Source: Peribacillus sp. ACCC06369 (GTDB lineage: Bacteria; Bacillota; Bacilli; Bacillales; DSM-1321). Taken from it: a stretch of 64,000 nt of DNA. Both the position numbers and the translations under genes were made by a program. Where the stretch lies: positions 1,674,001 through 1,738,000 of the forward strand of contig NZ_JAUCEN010000002.1 in assembly GCF_030348945.1 (NCBI RefSeq), given 5' to 3'. Positions within the stretch are counted from its first letter, which is position 1; every line of letters begins with the position of its first letter. The notes beneath the pieces were generated by a model. It searched no databases. It was not told where the DNA came from and saw only the letters and a list, made by a program, of their open reading frames with translations. Positions 31,517-41,691 of the stretch are shown in pieces.

Positions 31517-31990
31517 ATGAGTAAAAAGGTAACGGAAGTTGTAGAAGAATTAGCATTACCAATTCTTGAAGAATTGCAGCTTGAATTAGTCGAAGTGGAG
31601 TATGTGAAGGAAGGTAAAACCTGGTTCCTTCGAGTATACATTGATAAAGAAACAGGCGTAGATATTGAAGATTGCGGAAATGTAAGTGAAAAACTCAGTG
31701 AAAAGCTTGATGAGGTTGATCCGATTCCACAAAATTATTTTCTCGAAGTTTCATCACCCGGAGCTGAAAGGCCTCTGAAAAAAGAGAAGGATTTCCTTAA
31801 AGCTATCGGTAAAAATGTTTACATAAAAACATACGAGCCCATTTTAGATGAAAAAGAATTCGAAGGAATCTTAACCAGTTTCGATGGTAAAGAAGTGACA
31901 CTCGAAGTCAGAATCAAGACAAGAAAGAAAACGATTGTCATACCATTCGAAAAGGTGGCCAAAGCAAGATTGGCGATTACCTTCTCTTAA
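31517..31990 (+). CDS. rimP: Ribosome maturation factor RimP
   Basis: Needed for 30S subunit maturation. The 157-residue protein has the family pattern [20 protein letters not shown] and the motif [16 protein letters not shown] (about 75-90). It is first in the nusA-infB operon, as across bacteria. The start follows GGAGGAAAC. Confidence 0.95.
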   Translation: MSKKVTEVVEELALPILEELQLELVEVEYVKEGKTWFLRVYIDKETGVDIEDCGNVSEKLSEKLDEVDPIPQNYFLEVSSPGAERPLKKEKDFLKAIGKNVYIKTYEPILDEKEFEGILTSFDGKEVTLEVRIKTRKKTIVIPFEKVAKARLAITFS

Positions 31991-32033
31991 GTCAAGCAAA
32001 TCATTAATTTAAATATCCGTAAGGGGGATCACC

Positions 32034-33164
32034 ATGGGCAATGAGTTATTGGATGCTCTCTATATTTTAGAAAACGAAAAAGGAATTTCCAGGGAAGTTT
32101 TGATCGACGCGATTGAAGCTGCTCTTATATCGGCATACCGCCGTAACTTTAACCAAGCACAAAATGTACGTATCGACTTGAATCTTGGTAAAGGAACTAT
32201 GCGTGTATTTGCCAGAAAAGACGTTGTTGACGAAGTATTCGATTCACGTCTGGAAATTTCTGTTGAAGAAGCAAGAGCAATTGATCCCAACTACCAGTTA
32301 GAGGATATTGTCGAAATGGAAGTAACACCAAAGGATTTCGGCCGTATTGCAGCACAAACTGCCAAACAAGTCGTTACTCAAAGGGTGCGTGAAGCAGAAA
32401 GAGGCATCATTTACGCCGAGTTCATCGATCGCGAAGAGGATATCATGACTGGCATCGTTCAACGCCAGGATTCCCGATTCATTTATGTGAGCCTAGGTAA
32501 AATCGAAGCTTTGCTCCCGGTGAATGAGCAAATGCCGAATGAACAGTATAAACCTCATGATCGCATTAAAGTTTTCATCACTAAAGTTGAAAAGACTTCC
32601 AAGGGCCCGCAAATTTTTGTATCCCGTTCACATCCTGGCCTTTTAAAACGTTTATTCGAAATCGAAGTGCCAGAAATTTTTGATGGAACAGTGGAAATTA
32701 AGTCAGTTGCCCGCGAAGCAGGCGACCGTTCAAAAATTTCCGTGCATTCCGATAACGAAGAAGTCGATCCTGTCGGTTCCTGTGTAGGCCAAAAAGGACA
32801 ACGTGTTCAGGCCATCGTCAATGAATTGAAAGGTGAAAAGATCGATATCGTTAAATGGTCGGAGAATCCGGTCATTTTCGTTGCGAATGCTTTAAGCCCT
32901 TCAAAAGTACTTGAAGTCATCGTAAAAGAAGAAGAAAAGGCAACGACTGTAATCGTTCCTGATTATCAACTTTCCCTGGCAATTGGTAAGCGTGGACAAA
33001 ATGCCCGTTTAGCTGCCAAACTTACAGGCTGGAAAATTGATATCAAGAGTGAAACGGAAGCCCGCGAAGCTGGTATTTATCCAGTGGAAGAACAGGAATT
33101 CCTTTTGAGCAGAGATAGTTATGTTAATGAAGAGGAAACAGATTTCGAAGAGGATAACGAGTAA
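32034..33164 (+). CDS. nusA: Transcription termination/antitermination factor NusA
   Basis: RNA polymerase-binding factor that modulates pausing and termination. The 376 residues contain the N-terminal polymerase-binding domain, an S1 domain (about 135-200) and two KH domains, with [14 protein letters not shown] near 250 and the second [18 protein letters not shown] near 320. The acidic repeats found in E. coli NusA are absent, as usual in Bacillus. GGGGGATC precedes the ATG. Confidence 0.97.
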   Translation: MGNELLDALYILENEKGISREVLIDAIEAALISAYRRNFNQAQNVRIDLNLGKGTMRVFARKDVVDEVFDSRLEISVEEARAIDPNYQLEDIVEMEVTPKDFGRIAAQTAKQVVTQRVREAERGIIYAEFIDREEDIMTGIVQRQDSRFIYVSLGKIEALLPVNEQMPNEQYKPHDRIKVFITKVEKTSKGPQIFVSRSHPGLLKRLFEIEVPEIFDGTVEIKSVAREAGDRSKISVHSDNEEVDPVGSCVGQKGQRVQAIVNELKGEKIDIVKWSENPVIFVANALSPSKVLEVIVKEEEKATTVIVPDYQLSLAIGKRGQNARLAAKLTGWKIDIKSETEAREAGIYPVEEQEFLLSRDSYVNEEETDFEEDNE

Positions 33165-33181
33165 TTCAGAGGTGAAAAAAG

Positions 33182-33457
33182 ATGAATAGCCGAAAAAAAA
33201 TCCCGATGCGTAAATGTGTGGCTACAGGCGAAATGAAGCCGAAAAAAGAACTCATTCGCATCGTTCGATCTAAAGAAGGGGAAGTCAGCCTTGATCCGAC
33301 CGGAAAGAAATCGGGAAGGGGAGCTTATTTGACTCTTGATCGGGATGTTATCGAGCTGGCCAAAAAGAAAAATGTGCTGGCTAATCACCTTAGTACCCAA
33401 ATCGATTCTTCCCTTTATGAACAATTGCTTGAATTAGTGAATAAGGAGAACAACTAA
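33182..33457 (+). CDS. rnpM: RNase P modulator RnpM (YlxR)
   Basis: Small RNA-binding protein of the YlxR family, described in B. subtilis as a modulator of RNase P. The 91 residues show the family patterns [20 protein letters not shown] and GRGAYL. It sits between nusA and the L7Ae-like gene, as in other Bacilli. Confidence 0.92.
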   Translation: MNSRKKIPMRKCVATGEMKPKKELIRIVRSKEGEVSLDPTGKKSGRGAYLTLDRDVIELAKKKNVLANHLSTQIDSSLYEQLLELVNKENN

Positions 33458-33461
33458 CACC

Positions 33462-33767
33462 ATGACCCAACAACAACAATGGATGTCTCTATTAGGTTTG
33501 GCCAATCGAGCACGCAAGCTAATTTCGGGTGAAGAATTAGTGGTTAAAGAGATTAGAAGCGGTAATGCCAAAGTTGTTATTTTATCCGCGGACGCTTCAA
33601 AAAACACTGAAAAAAAAATATCTGATAAGTGCGCATTTTATCAGGTTCCTTTAAAAAGAGTCGAAAGCAGGTCTATGCTCGGCCATGCGATAGGTAAGGA
33701 TGCTAGAGTTGCCGTCGCAGTTCTGGATGAAGGTTTTGCACAAAAACTCCGAACGCTGCTCGATTAA
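33462..33767 (+). CDS. ylxQ: L7Ae-family K-turn RNA-binding protein YlxQ
   Basis: Ribosomal protein L7Ae family member of 101 residues that likely binds K-turn RNA. It shows [21 protein letters not shown] and the segment [13 protein letters not shown] typical of the family. It is encoded 4 bases after rnpM and 19 before infB. Its cellular role is less certain than its fold. Confidence 0.9.
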   Translation: MTQQQQWMSLLGLANRARKLISGEELVVKEIRSGNAKVVILSADASKNTEKKISDKCAFYQVPLKRVESRSMLGHAIGKDARVAVAVLDEGFAQKLRTLLD

Positions 33768-33786
33768 ATTTTACGGGGGTGAACGT

Positions 33787-35943
33787 ATGACAAAATTGCG
33801 TGTATATGAATATGCAAAACAAAAGAACGTTTCAAGCAAGGATGTAATAAATAAACTTAAAGAAATGAATATAGAGGTAACAAACCATATGACAGCATTA
33901 GACGATTCAACTGTAAATAAATTAAACGATTCAATTAAACCTAAAAACGAAGATAAAAGCCAAGCTGCTGAACCAAAAGCTAACGCTACGGTTGCGAAGT
34001 ACGAAGCTGAAGCAGATGAAAAGAGCACAGTCAATAAAGAAAAACTGAAGAAGAAACCACCAGTTAAGCCTGTAGGTACGAAAAAACCAACTGGGCAGTT
34101 TAACAGGGGCCGCAATAATAAGAATAAAAATAATAAACAAAGACAACAAGCACCTCAGGCTCCCGTTACAAAACGTAAAGAAAGAGAATTACCAGAGAAA
34201 ATTACGTTTTATGAGTCTTTGACTGTAATGGAACTTGGTAAAAAGCTTCACCGTGAACCATCTGAAATCATTAAAAAGCTCTTTATGCTTGGTGTGATGG
34301 CTACAATTAACCAAACTTTGGATAAAGATGCTATCGAATTAATCTGTACGGAATACGGTGTATTGGCTGAAGAAGAGATTCGTGTTGACTTAACTGACCT
34401 TGAGTCATTGGTAACCGAAGATGCTTCTGAAGATTTGATCGAGCGTCCGGCTGTCGTAACGATCATGGGACACGTTGACCATGGTAAAACAACATTGCTT
34501 GATTCTATTCGCCATACGAAAGTAACGGAAGGTGAAGCAGGCGGAATCACTCAGCATATTGGTGCTTATCAAGTTAATGTTAACGACAAGAAAATTACAT
34601 TCCTTGATACACCAGGACATGCTGCGTTTACAACAATGCGTGCTCGTGGAGCTCTGGTTACGGATATCACAATCCTAGTTGTAGCTGCGGATGATGGTGT
34701 AATGCCTCAAACGGTTGAAGCGATTAACCATGCTAAAGCGGCAGAAGTTCCAATTATCGTTGCTGTTAATAAAATGGATAAAGAAGCTGCTAATCCGGAC
34801 CGTGTCATGCAAGAATTGACAGAACATGGCTTAGTTTCTGAAGCGTGGGGCGGAGACACAATTTTCGTACCTATTTCAGCCAAAAACGGTGAAGGTATCG
34901 ATAGCTTGCTTGAAATGATTCTTCTTGTCAGTGAAGTGGAAGAGTATAAAGCGAATCCAACTCGTAAAGCGAATGGTACGGTTATCGAAGCGCGTTTGGA
35001 TAAAGGTCGCGGATCGGTTGCTACTTTGTTAGTTCAAAACGGAACGTTGAAGGTCGGAGATCCGATTGTTATCGGTAATACATTCGGACGTGTACGTGCT
35101 ATGCTTAACGACCTTGGACGCCGTGTTAAGGATGCAGGTCCTTCAACACCGGTTGAAATCACTGGATTGAATGAAGTGCCGCAGGCCGGAGATCGTTTCA
35201 TCGTCTTTGAAGATGAGAAAACGGCCCGTCAAGTTGGGGAAGTGCGTGCGCAGAGACAACTTGCTTCACAACGTAATGAAAAATCCCGTGTAACGCTTGA
35301 TACATTGTTCGAGCAAATGAAAGAAGGGGAAATTAAAGAATTGAACATCATTCTAAAAGCGGATGTTCAAGGTTCTGCGGAAGCAGTAGCCGCTTCCCTG
35401 AATAAAATAGAAGTGGAAGGCGCTAAAGTGAAAATCATACACACTGGCGTCGGTGCAATAACAGAGTCTGATATCATCCTTGCTACAGCTTCCAATGCAA
35501 TCGTCATCGGATTTAACGTCCGTCCTGACGTGAATGCTAAGCGTGCAGCTGAATCGGAAAATGTTGATGTACGCCTTCACCGCATCATCTATAAAGCGAT
35601 CGAAGAGATCGAATCGGCTATGAAAGGGATGCTTGACCCTGAATTCGAAGAAAAAATTATTGGTCAGGCCGAAGTTCGTACGACATTCAAAGTATCAAAA
35701 GTTGGTACTATCGCCGGTTCATATGTTACAGAAGGAAAAATTACACGTGATAGCGGAATTCGCTTAATTCGTGAAGGTGTCGTCATTTACGAAGGTGAAA
35801 TTGATGCATTGAAACGTTTTAAAGATGATGTTAAAGAAGTGGCAACGAACTATGAGTGCGGTATTACCATTAAAAATTACAACGACCTTAAAGAAGGCGA
35901 TGTAATCGAAGCGTATGTAATGGAAGAGATCGAACGTAAATGA
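33787..35943 (+). CDS. infB: Translation initiation factor IF-2
   Basis: GTPase that brings fMet-tRNA to the 30S subunit. From ATG 33787 it is 718 residues. It has an N-terminal IF2N-type domain, then a Lys/Asn-rich linker (about 55-130), then a second IF2N domain. The G domain has G1 GHVDHGKT (about 228-235), DTPGH and NKMD. Domains II-IV follow. GGGGGTGAAC selects the start. Its stop overlaps ylxP by 4 bases (ATGA). Confidence 0.98.
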   Translation: MTKLRVYEYAKQKNVSSKDVINKLKEMNIEVTNHMTALDDSTVNKLNDSIKPKNEDKSQAAEPKANATVAKYEAEADEKSTVNKEKLKKKPPVKPVGTKKPTGQFNRGRNNKNKNNKQRQQAPQAPVTKRKERELPEKITFYESLTVMELGKKLHREPSEIIKKLFMLGVMATINQTLDKDAIELICTEYGVLAEEEIRVDLTDLESLVTEDASEDLIERPAVVTIMGHVDHGKTTLLDSIRHTKVTEGEAGGITQHIGAYQVNVNDKKITFLDTPGHAAFTTMRARGALVTDITILVVAADDGVMPQTVEAINHAKAAEVPIIVAVNKMDKEAANPDRVMQELTEHGLVSEAWGGDTIFVPISAKNGEGIDSLLEMILLVSEVEEYKANPTRKANGTVIEARLDKGRGSVATLLVQNGTLKVGDPIVIGNTFGRVRAMLNDLGRRVKDAGPSTPVEITGLNEVPQAGDRFIVFEDEKTARQVGEVRAQRQLASQRNEKSRVTLDTLFEQMKEGEIKELNIILKADVQGSAEAVAASLNKIEVEGAKVKIIHTGVGAITESDIILATASNAIVIGFNVRPDVNAKRAAESENVDVRLHRIIYKAIEEIESAMKGMLDPEFEEKIIGQAEVRTTFKVSKVGTIAGSYVTEGKITRDSGIRLIREGVVIYEGEIDALKRFKDDVKEVATNYECGITIKNYNDLKEGDVIEAYVMEEIERK

Positions 35944-36221
35944 TCGTTGGCTCCGTCCAATGTGAATGCATCATCCATGACACCCATTCTTTGAAAGAAA
36001 AACGGGCCGTGCTTCAGCGTGTCATGACACGGCTTAAACAGAAGTTCAATATTTCTGTAGCCGAGACCGATTTTCAGGATTTATGGCAGCGGACAAAGAT
36101 TACTATCGTAACCGTAACGTCCTCAAGGAAGGCTACAGAGCGGGAACTTCAAAATGCCCTTAAATTTCTAGATTCTTTTCCGGAACTAGAGCGAACAATA
36201 ACAGATATAGACTGGCTTTAG
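35940..36221 (+). CDS. ylxP: DUF503 family protein YlxP
   Basis: Conserved 93-residue protein of the DUF503 family. Features include the stretch [20 protein letters not shown] (about 13-32) and [13 protein letters not shown]. The family is associated with ribosome maturation because of its invariant place between infB and rbfA; its biochemical role is unclear. The ATGA overlap with infB implies coupling. Confidence 0.92.
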   Translation: MIVGSVQCECIIHDTHSLKEKRAVLQRVMTRLKQKFNISVAETDFQDLWQRTKITIVTVTSSRKATERELQNALKFLDSFPELERTITDIDWL

Positions 36222-36239
36222 GCTATCGAGGTGATATTA

Positions 36240-36608
36240 ATGAGCCTTCGTTCAAATCGTGTTGGCGAACAAATGAAAAAAGAGCTGAGTGAAATTATCG
36301 GCCGAAAAATTAAAGATCCAAGAATCGGATTTGTTACCGTGACGGATGTCGCGGTCACAGGCGATTTACAACAGGCAACAGTTTATATTTCCGTTTTGGG
36401 TGATCAGGAACAACGGGAGAAAACCCTTCAAGGCCTAGCAAAGGCCAAAGGATTCATGCGTTCAGAAATTGGGCAAAGAATCCGCCTGCGCAAAACCCCT
36501 GAGCTGTTTTTTGAATTTGATGAATCGGTCGATTATGGTAATCGTATCGAGTCGTTGATTTCCCAAATCAATTCAGAGGAAAAACCGGCTGAAAAAGACG
36601 AAGAATAA
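36240..36608 (+). CDS. rbfA: Ribosome-binding factor A
   Basis: Assists maturation of the 30S subunit, especially in the cold. From ATG 36240 it has 122 residues. It contains [29 protein letters not shown] and the KH-like C-terminal pattern [23 protein letters not shown] six bases before the ATG decides the start over the GTG at 36231. It is the last gene before a strong terminator. Confidence 0.96.
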   Translation: MSLRSNRVGEQMKKELSEIIGRKIKDPRIGFVTVTDVAVTGDLQQATVYISVLGDQEQREKTLQGLAKAKGFMRSEIGQRIRLRKTPELFFEFDESVDYGNRIESLISQINSEEKPAEKDEE

Positions 36609-36622
36609 GCAAGCAGTAAAAG

Positions 36623-36674
36623 GAGGCCGACTCAATAAGTGCTTTGCACTTCTTGAAGTCGGTCTCTTTTTTTT
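36623..36674 (+). terminator. Rho-independent terminator after rbfA
   Basis: Two-tier hairpin: GAGGCCGACT pairs with AGTCGGTCTC outside, and AAGTGC pairs with GCACTT inside, followed by T8. Confidence 0.92.
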
Positions 36675-36698
36675 GAAAACGAAATATGTAATAAAGCC

Positions 36699-36756
36699 AA
36701 AAACACCTTTCGGAATGGAATCCATTTTGCTACATGATAACGTTTAGGGTGTTTTA
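36699..36756 (+). promoter_or_regulatory. Long-range stem upstream of truB
   Basis: AAAACACC at 36700-36707 pairs with GGTGTTTT at 36748-36755, extended by further A-U/G-U pairs. It encloses a smaller AATG/CATT hairpin. It ends about 10 bases before the ribosome site of truB (GATGAGGTG). Confidence 0.45.
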
Positions 36757-36775
36757 TAAATGATGAGGTGAAAGC

Positions 36776-37696
36776 GTGAACGGTATTCTTCCATTATGGA
36801 AACCCAAGGGATTGACATCCCATGATTGTGTTTTTAAATTAAGAAAAATTTTAAAGACAAAAAAGGTTGGGCATACAGGCACTTTAGATCCTGATGTAAC
36901 AGGGGTTTTACCTATTTGTATTGGCAGGGCAACTAAAATCGCTGAATATTTGACAGAAGCCGGTAAAGCGTATGAAGGGGAAGTGACCCTTGGTTTTTCA
37001 ACGACAACTGAAGACGCAAGCGGTGAAAAAGTGGAAGAGAAAAAGATTGATCAAGTGATTCAGCGTGAGCGGATCCTAGAAGTGTTAGAATCATTGACTG
37101 GGAAAATTAAACAGACGCCACCGATGTTTTCAGCCGTAAAGGTAAACGGGAAGAAGTTATATGAATATGCTCGTGCAGGGGTGGAAGTGGAAAGGCCGAC
37201 AAGGGAGGTATCCATCTACGATATTACCCTACTCGATGATCGGTCTGAATTCAAAGGGGAAACCATTTCTTTTCGTTTTCGCGTCAAGTGCAGCAAAGGA
37301 ACGTACATTCGGACGCTAGCAGTCATGATGGGTGAAGCACTTGGGTTTCCTGCACATATGTCAGATTTGACCCGTATTGAATCAGCAGGTTTTAAGCAAG
37401 AGGACTGTTTTACTTTTGCTGAGGTGGAAGCATTCATGGAAACCGGAAGAACGGATGATTTTCTATTGCCTTTGGAGCGGGGATTATTTCATTTGCCCAA
37501 ATTTCAGATTAGTGATAAAGTAGCAAAGAAAGTACTTAACGGTGCGGTATTGGAACAAACAGAGGATGTCGTTGTTGAAAAAGGGAAGCCTTTTGTGATG
37601 GTTGACACATCCGGTAAGGCCATTGCCATTTATCAAATACATCCGACAAAAGTGGGATTAATTAAACCTGTAAAAGTATTGGCACAAGAATTATAG
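36776..37696 (+). CDS. truB: tRNA pseudouridine-55 synthase TruB
   Basis: Makes pseudouridine 55 in the T-loop of tRNAs. The 306-residue protein starts at GTG 36776 after GAGGTG. The N-terminal PLWKPKGLTSHD and the catalytic motif GHTGTLDPDVTGVL (catalytic Asp about residue 38) are intact. The C-terminal region resembles the PUA-like domain. ribC follows. Confidence 0.96.
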   Translation: MNGILPLWKPKGLTSHDCVFKLRKILKTKKVGHTGTLDPDVTGVLPICIGRATKIAEYLTEAGKAYEGEVTLGFSTTTEDASGEKVEEKKIDQVIQRERILEVLESLTGKIKQTPPMFSAVKVNGKKLYEYARAGVEVERPTREVSIYDITLLDDRSEFKGETISFRFRVKCSKGTYIRTLAVMMGEALGFPAHMSDLTRIESAGFKQEDCFTFAEVEAFMETGRTDDFLLPLERGLFHLPKFQISDKVAKKVLNGAVLEQTEDVVVEKGKPFVMVDTSGKAIAIYQIHPTKVGLIKPVKVLAQEL

Positions 37697-37729
37697 ACCG
37701 TTTTACCGTCGGAAAGAGGAGATTGAAAG

Positions 37730-38680
37730 GTGAAAGTGATCGCAATAGAGCATCCTCATCAATATAAATCGGATGATTTTCCTGAGCTTGTAATGGCGCT
37801 TGGATTTTTTGATGGTATACATAAAGGACATCAGATCGTTATTCAAACCGCCAAGCAAAAAGCCGATGAAATGAATCTTAAGTCAGCAGTCATGACATTT
37901 GACCCCCATCCTTCTGCAGTACTGGGGAGGAAAACGGAAAATATCCGCTATATCACTCCACTTGAAGATAAGGTGGATATCATAGAGTCGATGGAGATAG
38001 ATTATTTATTCATTGTCCATTTCAGCAAGGAATTTGCTTCGGTACTGCCGGAACGGTTCGTTGACGAATACATTGCCGGTCTGAATGTCCGTCACGTAGT
38101 AGCCGGGTTTGATTATTCATACGGCCGCTATGGTCAAGGGTCGATGGAAGATTTGCCTGTTTACGCACAAGGAAGGTTTTCGCAGACGGTCGTTGCAAAA
38201 CAGACACTTGAAGATGAGAAGGTTAGCTCGACAAGAATCAGGGAAACTCTCGGTAATGGCAACTTTTCCGACTTTTATCATTTGGCTGGCCGACGCTATT
38301 TGACGAAAGGTCATGTCATTCACGGTGAAAAGCGGGGCAGGAAGTTGGGATTCCCCACAGCTAATATTGAAGTAAGCGACGATTATATCTTCCCTGCTGC
38401 TGGCGTTTATGCTGTAAGGATCAAAATAAGCGGTAAATGGTATGATGGAGTTTGCAATGTCGGTTACAAACCGACGTTCCACGAAGAAAAACCTAAATAT
38501 CCAACTGTAGAGGTACATGCCTTGGAGTTCTCGGGAGATATTTATGGCAGCCAGGTTACGGTTGAATGGCATACAAGACTTCGGAGTGAGCAGAAATTTT
38601 CCGGACTTGAAGCATTAGTCGCTCAGATAGAAACGGATAAGCAAAATGCAATATCCTATTTTTCAAAGCTGGAAGCATAA
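37730..38680 (+). CDS. ribC: Bifunctional riboflavin kinase/FAD synthetase
   Basis: Converts riboflavin to FMN and then FAD; the gene is ribC in B. subtilis and ribF elsewhere. The 316 residues begin at GTG 37730. The N-terminal adenylyltransferase domain has LGFFDGIHKGHQ near 26-37. The C-terminal kinase domain has GRKLGFPTANIE near 203. No FMN riboswitch is visible in front of it, as expected for this gene in a truB operon. Confidence 0.96.
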   Translation: MKVIAIEHPHQYKSDDFPELVMALGFFDGIHKGHQIVIQTAKQKADEMNLKSAVMTFDPHPSAVLGRKTENIRYITPLEDKVDIIESMEIDYLFIVHFSKEFASVLPERFVDEYIAGLNVRHVVAGFDYSYGRYGQGSMEDLPVYAQGRFSQTVVAKQTLEDEKVSSTRIRETLGNGNFSDFYHLAGRRYLTKGHVIHGEKRGRKLGFPTANIEVSDDYIFPAAGVYAVRIKISGKWYDGVCNVGYKPTFHEEKPKYPTVEVHALEFSGDIYGSQVTVEWHTRLRSEQKFSGLEALVAQIETDKQNAISYFSKLEA

Positions 38681-38702
38681 AAGGGCACTAGATAGACAGG
38701 AC

Positions 38703-38731
38703 TTGCAATTTTAATGAAAAACGTGTATTCT
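38703..38731 (+). promoter_or_regulatory. Predicted sigma-A promoter of rpsO
   Basis: TTGCAA at 38703-38708 and TATTCT at 38726-38731, spacer 17 bases. Confidence 0.7.
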
Positions 38732-38739
38732 ATTGTATG

Positions 38740-38827
38740 TATGAAAATAACCATTGCTTGGCTAGTCGAGACTCCGACGCTGGCTCGGTAATAGGTGATT
38801 TTACAGAATTTTAGGAGGAATAATAAC
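38740..38827 (+). promoter_or_regulatory. S15 leader of rpsO
   Basis: The leader between the predicted promoter and rpsO contains GGCTAGTCGAGACTCCGACG and GCTGGCTCGGTAATAGGTG. These resemble by memory the structured rpsO leaders of Bacillus and Geobacillus to which S15 binds to repress its own translation. The strong AGGAGG ribosome site is at its 3' end. Folding was not computed. Confidence 0.55.
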
Positions 38828-39097
38828 ATGGCAATTACACAAGTACGCAAAAACGAACTTATCGTTGAGTTCAGAACTCACGATACTGACACTGGGTCTC
38901 CAGAAGTTCAAATCGCAGTATTAACAGAAGAAATCAACAACTTGAACGGTCACTTACGCACACATAAAAAAGACCACCATTCACGTCGCGGTCTTCTTAA
39001 AATGGTAGGTAAACGTCGTAATCTTTTAACTTACCTACGTAACAAAGACGTTACTCGTTACCGTACACTAATTAACAAATTAGGTCTACGTAGATAA
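38828..39097 (+). CDS. rpsO: 30S ribosomal protein S15
   Basis: Primary 16S rRNA-binding protein of the platform. From ATG 38828 it has 89 residues, the standard length. It contains [19 protein letters not shown] and [35 protein letters not shown] precedes the ATG. Its codons are highly biased. Confidence 0.98.
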   Translation: MAITQVRKNELIVEFRTHDTDTGSPEVQIAVLTEEINNLNGHLRTHKKDHHSRRGLLKMVGKRRNLLTYLRNKDVTRYRTLINKLGLRR

Positions 39098-39108
39098 TTT
39101 TTTCAGGA

Positions 39109-39132
39109 AGGCGGGAAATTTCCCGCTTTTTT
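39109..39132 (+). terminator. Rho-independent terminator after rpsO
   Basis: GCGGGA/TCCCGC stem (palindromic GCGGGAAATTTCCCGC) followed by T6. Confidence 0.9.
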
Positions 39133-39167
39133 GATGTTAATCAAATGATTTGGACGTGTTCTACTTA

Positions 39168-39214
39168 AAGGCTGAGCCTTCGTCCTTGGGACTCGGCAGG
39201 TGCCGGGTCCTTTT
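39168..39214 (+). promoter_or_regulatory. GC-rich tandem hairpins between rpsO and pnp
   Basis: Two further hairpins follow the rpsO terminator: AAGGC/GCCTT (39168-39180), then GGACTCGGC/GCCGGGTCC with an AGGT loop (39189-39210) followed by TTTT. The 320-base gap between rpsO and pnp holds no gene. The rest of it (39215-39417) is AT-rich and should contain the pnp promoter. Confidence 0.55.
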
Positions 39215-39417
39215 CCATTTATAGATGATTAGGATATACATAATCAAATGAATGAAATTTTTATTCATTTTACTGTTAATGCTTGTTTTTTTCGTGCATA
39301 ATAGGAATAGTTTGGTTTTAACTCGAGTTCAGTTACTTTCACATATAAATGATTTAATCCAATACAGGTTTAGGTAAACTAAGCCTCTAAGTGAAGATTC
39401 AGAGAGGGGTTTAATAA

Positions 39418-41535
39418 ATGGGACAGGAAAAACATACGTATTCATTTGACTGGGCCGGCCGTAATGTAACGGTAGAGATAGGGCAATTGGCCAAACAAGC
39501 GAACGGGGCAGTTTTAGTCCGTTATGGAGAAACTGCTGTATTAAGTACAGCAACAGCTTCGAAGGAACCGAGAAATGTCGACTTTTTCCCTTTGACGGTT
39601 AACTACGAAGAAAGACTTTATGCAGTCGGTAAAATTCCAGGGGGCTTCATCAAACGTGAAGGCCGACCGAGTGAAAGGGCAATTCTTGCAAGCCGTTTAA
39701 TTGATCGTCCAATACGCCCGTTATTCGCTGATGGCTTCAGGAACGATGTTCAGATCATCAGCATGGTCATGAGTGTCGATCAAGATTGCTCTACGGAAAT
39801 GGCAGCGATGCTTGGTTCATCCCTTGCACTTTCAGTTTCCGACATTCCGTTCGAAGGTCCAATTGCCGGAGTTGTAGTAGGAAGAATCAATAATGAATTC
39901 ATGATTAACCCTACAGTTGACCAACTTGCAAAAAGTGACATCAATTTGACGGTTGCAGGTACTAAAGATGCTATCAACATGGTTGAAGCAGGCGCAAATG
40001 AAGTACCAGAGGAAACCATGCTTGAAGCAATCATGTTTGGACATGATGAAATCAAGAAGATCATTGCATTCCAAGAGAAAATCGTTGCTGAAATCGGCAA
40101 GGAAAAAATGCAAATCGCTTTATATCAAGTGGATGCAGAACTGGAAGCAGAAGTGAAGGGTCTATGTGAAGCAGACTTGAACAAAGCTGTACAAGTTCAG
40201 GAAAAACATGCTCGTGAAGACGCGATTAAAGAAGTGAAAGATCGTGTGTTGGCTCATTATGAAGAAGAAACTGATGAAGCTAAATTAAAACAAATCAAAG
40301 AAATCCTTAATAAATTGGTGAAATCCGAAGTCCGTCGTTTAATTACGGAAGAAAAAGTGCGTCCGGATGGCCGTAATCCTGACGAAATCAGACCATTATC
40401 ATCGGAAGTTACAATTCTGCCTCGTACACATGGTTCTGGATTGTTCACACGCGGACAAACCCAAGCGCTATCGATCTGTACATTAGGTGCACTTGGTGAT
40501 GTGCAGATTCTGGACGGACTTGGAACCGAAGAGTCGAAACGTTTTATGCACCACTATAACTTCCCACATTTCAGTGTTGGTGAAACTGGTCCTATCCGTG
40601 GGGCAGGGCGCCGCGAAATTGGTCATGGTGCACTTGGTGAAAGAGCATTGGAGCCGGTCATTCCAAACGATAAGGATTTCCCTTATACAATCAGACTAGT
40701 GTCGGAAGTACTTGAATCGAACGGTTCAACATCACAAGCAAGTATCTGTGCAAGCACTTTGGCAATGATGGATGCTGGTGTTCCATTGAAAGCTCCAGTT
40801 GCCGGTATTGCAATGGGACTTGTCAAAACAGGTGAGCACTATACAATCTTAACGGATATTCAAGGTATGGAAGATCATCTAGGAGACATGGACTTTAAAG
40901 TCGCAGGGACTTCAAAAGGTGTAACTGCCCTACAAATGGATATTAAGATTGAGGGACTTTCAAGAGAAATCCTTGAAGAAGCTTTACTTCAAGCCAAACA
41001 TGGCCGGATGCATATTTTGGAATCAATGATGTCAACGATCAATCAACCGCGTGAGCAGTTATCCAAATATGCCCCAAAAATCGTTACAATGTCTATAAAT
41101 CCGGATAAGATCCGTGATGTCATTGGACCGAGCGGAAAACATATCAATAAAATCATTGAAGAAACTGGCGTGAAAATCGACATCGAACAAGATGGAACGG
41201 TATTCATATCTTCTACAGATGAACCAATGATTCAAAAAGCGAAGAAAATCATCGAGGATATCGTACGTGAAGTCGTTGTGGGCGAACTATACTTAGGTAA
41301 AGTTAAACGTATCGAAAAGTTCGGTGCATTCGTTGAAATCTTCAATGGTAAAGACGGTTTGGTACATATTTCTGAACTGGCTGAAGAAAGAGTCGGAAAA
41401 GTGGAAGATGTCGTTTCACTTGGCGATGAATTATTGGTTAAAGTAACTGAGATTGATAAGCAAGGAAGGGTAAACCTTTCCCGTAAAGCGGTCCTGAAAG
41501 AGCAAAAAGAGGCAGCTAACCCTTCTCAATCGTAA
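39418..41535 (+). CDS. pnp: Polyribonucleotide nucleotidyltransferase (PNPase)
   Basis: 3'-to-5' phosphorolytic exoribonuclease, central to mRNA turnover. The 705 residues have two RNase PH-like domains separated by a helical domain, then a KH domain ([18 protein letters not shown] near 565) and an S1 domain ([19 protein letters not shown] near 622). It contains [18 protein letters not shown] phosphate-site residues ([11 protein letters not shown]). The length and N-terminus match B. subtilis PnpA. Confidence 0.98.
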   Translation: MGQEKHTYSFDWAGRNVTVEIGQLAKQANGAVLVRYGETAVLSTATASKEPRNVDFFPLTVNYEERLYAVGKIPGGFIKREGRPSERAILASRLIDRPIRPLFADGFRNDVQIISMVMSVDQDCSTEMAAMLGSSLALSVSDIPFEGPIAGVVVGRINNEFMINPTVDQLAKSDINLTVAGTKDAINMVEAGANEVPEETMLEAIMFGHDEIKKIIAFQEKIVAEIGKEKMQIALYQVDAELEAEVKGLCEADLNKAVQVQEKHAREDAIKEVKDRVLAHYEEETDEAKLKQIKEILNKLVKSEVRRLITEEKVRPDGRNPDEIRPLSSEVTILPRTHGSGLFTRGQTQALSICTLGALGDVQILDGLGTEESKRFMHHYNFPHFSVGETGPIRGAGRREIGHGALGERALEPVIPNDKDFPYTIRLVSEVLESNGSTSQASICASTLAMMDAGVPLKAPVAGIAMGLVKTGEHYTILTDIQGMEDHLGDMDFKVAGTSKGVTALQMDIKIEGLSREILEEALLQAKHGRMHILESMMSTINQPREQLSKYAPKIVTMSINPDKIRDVIGPSGKHINKIIEETGVKIDIEQDGTVFISSTDEPMIQKAKKIIEDIVREVVVGELYLGKVKRIEKFGAFVEIFNGKDGLVHISELAEERVGKVEDVVSLGDELLVKVTEIDKQGRVNLSRKAVLKEQKEAANPSQS

Positions 41536-41551
41536 TAGAAATGAAAATCCG

Positions 41552-41587
41552 GCATGCGATTCCTTGTGAATCTGCATGCTTTTTTTG
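41552..41587 (+). terminator. Rho-independent terminator after pnp
   Basis: GCATGC-GATTC pairs with GAATC-T-GCATGC (one bulged T), followed by T8. Confidence 0.9.
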
Positions 41588-41657
41588 TTTAAAAGTATTG
41601 GGATAAGCATAGTTGTAATGGCATTAAAAGTATGTCATGTTCTACCTTGTCCGTTTT

Positions 41658-41679
41658 CTTCATACATTTTGGTATGAAG
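41658..41679 (+). repeat. Perfect inverted repeat next to the ylxY ribosome site
   Basis: CTTCATAC at 41658-41665 and GTATGAAG at 41672-41679 form a perfect 8-bp repeat with a 6-base spacer. It abuts the GGGGG ribosome site of ylxY. It also contains CATACATT, the sigma-E -10 consensus. Confidence 0.55.
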
Positions 41680-41691
41680 GGGGCGTAAAAA

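Noticed and set aside
33700..33786. Upstream extended start for infB
   Set aside because: The extension overlaps the ylxQ coding end in another frame and lacks a ribosome site; GGGGGTGAAC points to ATG 33787.
37697..37729. Possible FMN riboswitch for ribC
   Set aside because: Only 33 bases separate truB and ribC, too short for the aptamer, and no RFN motif occurs.
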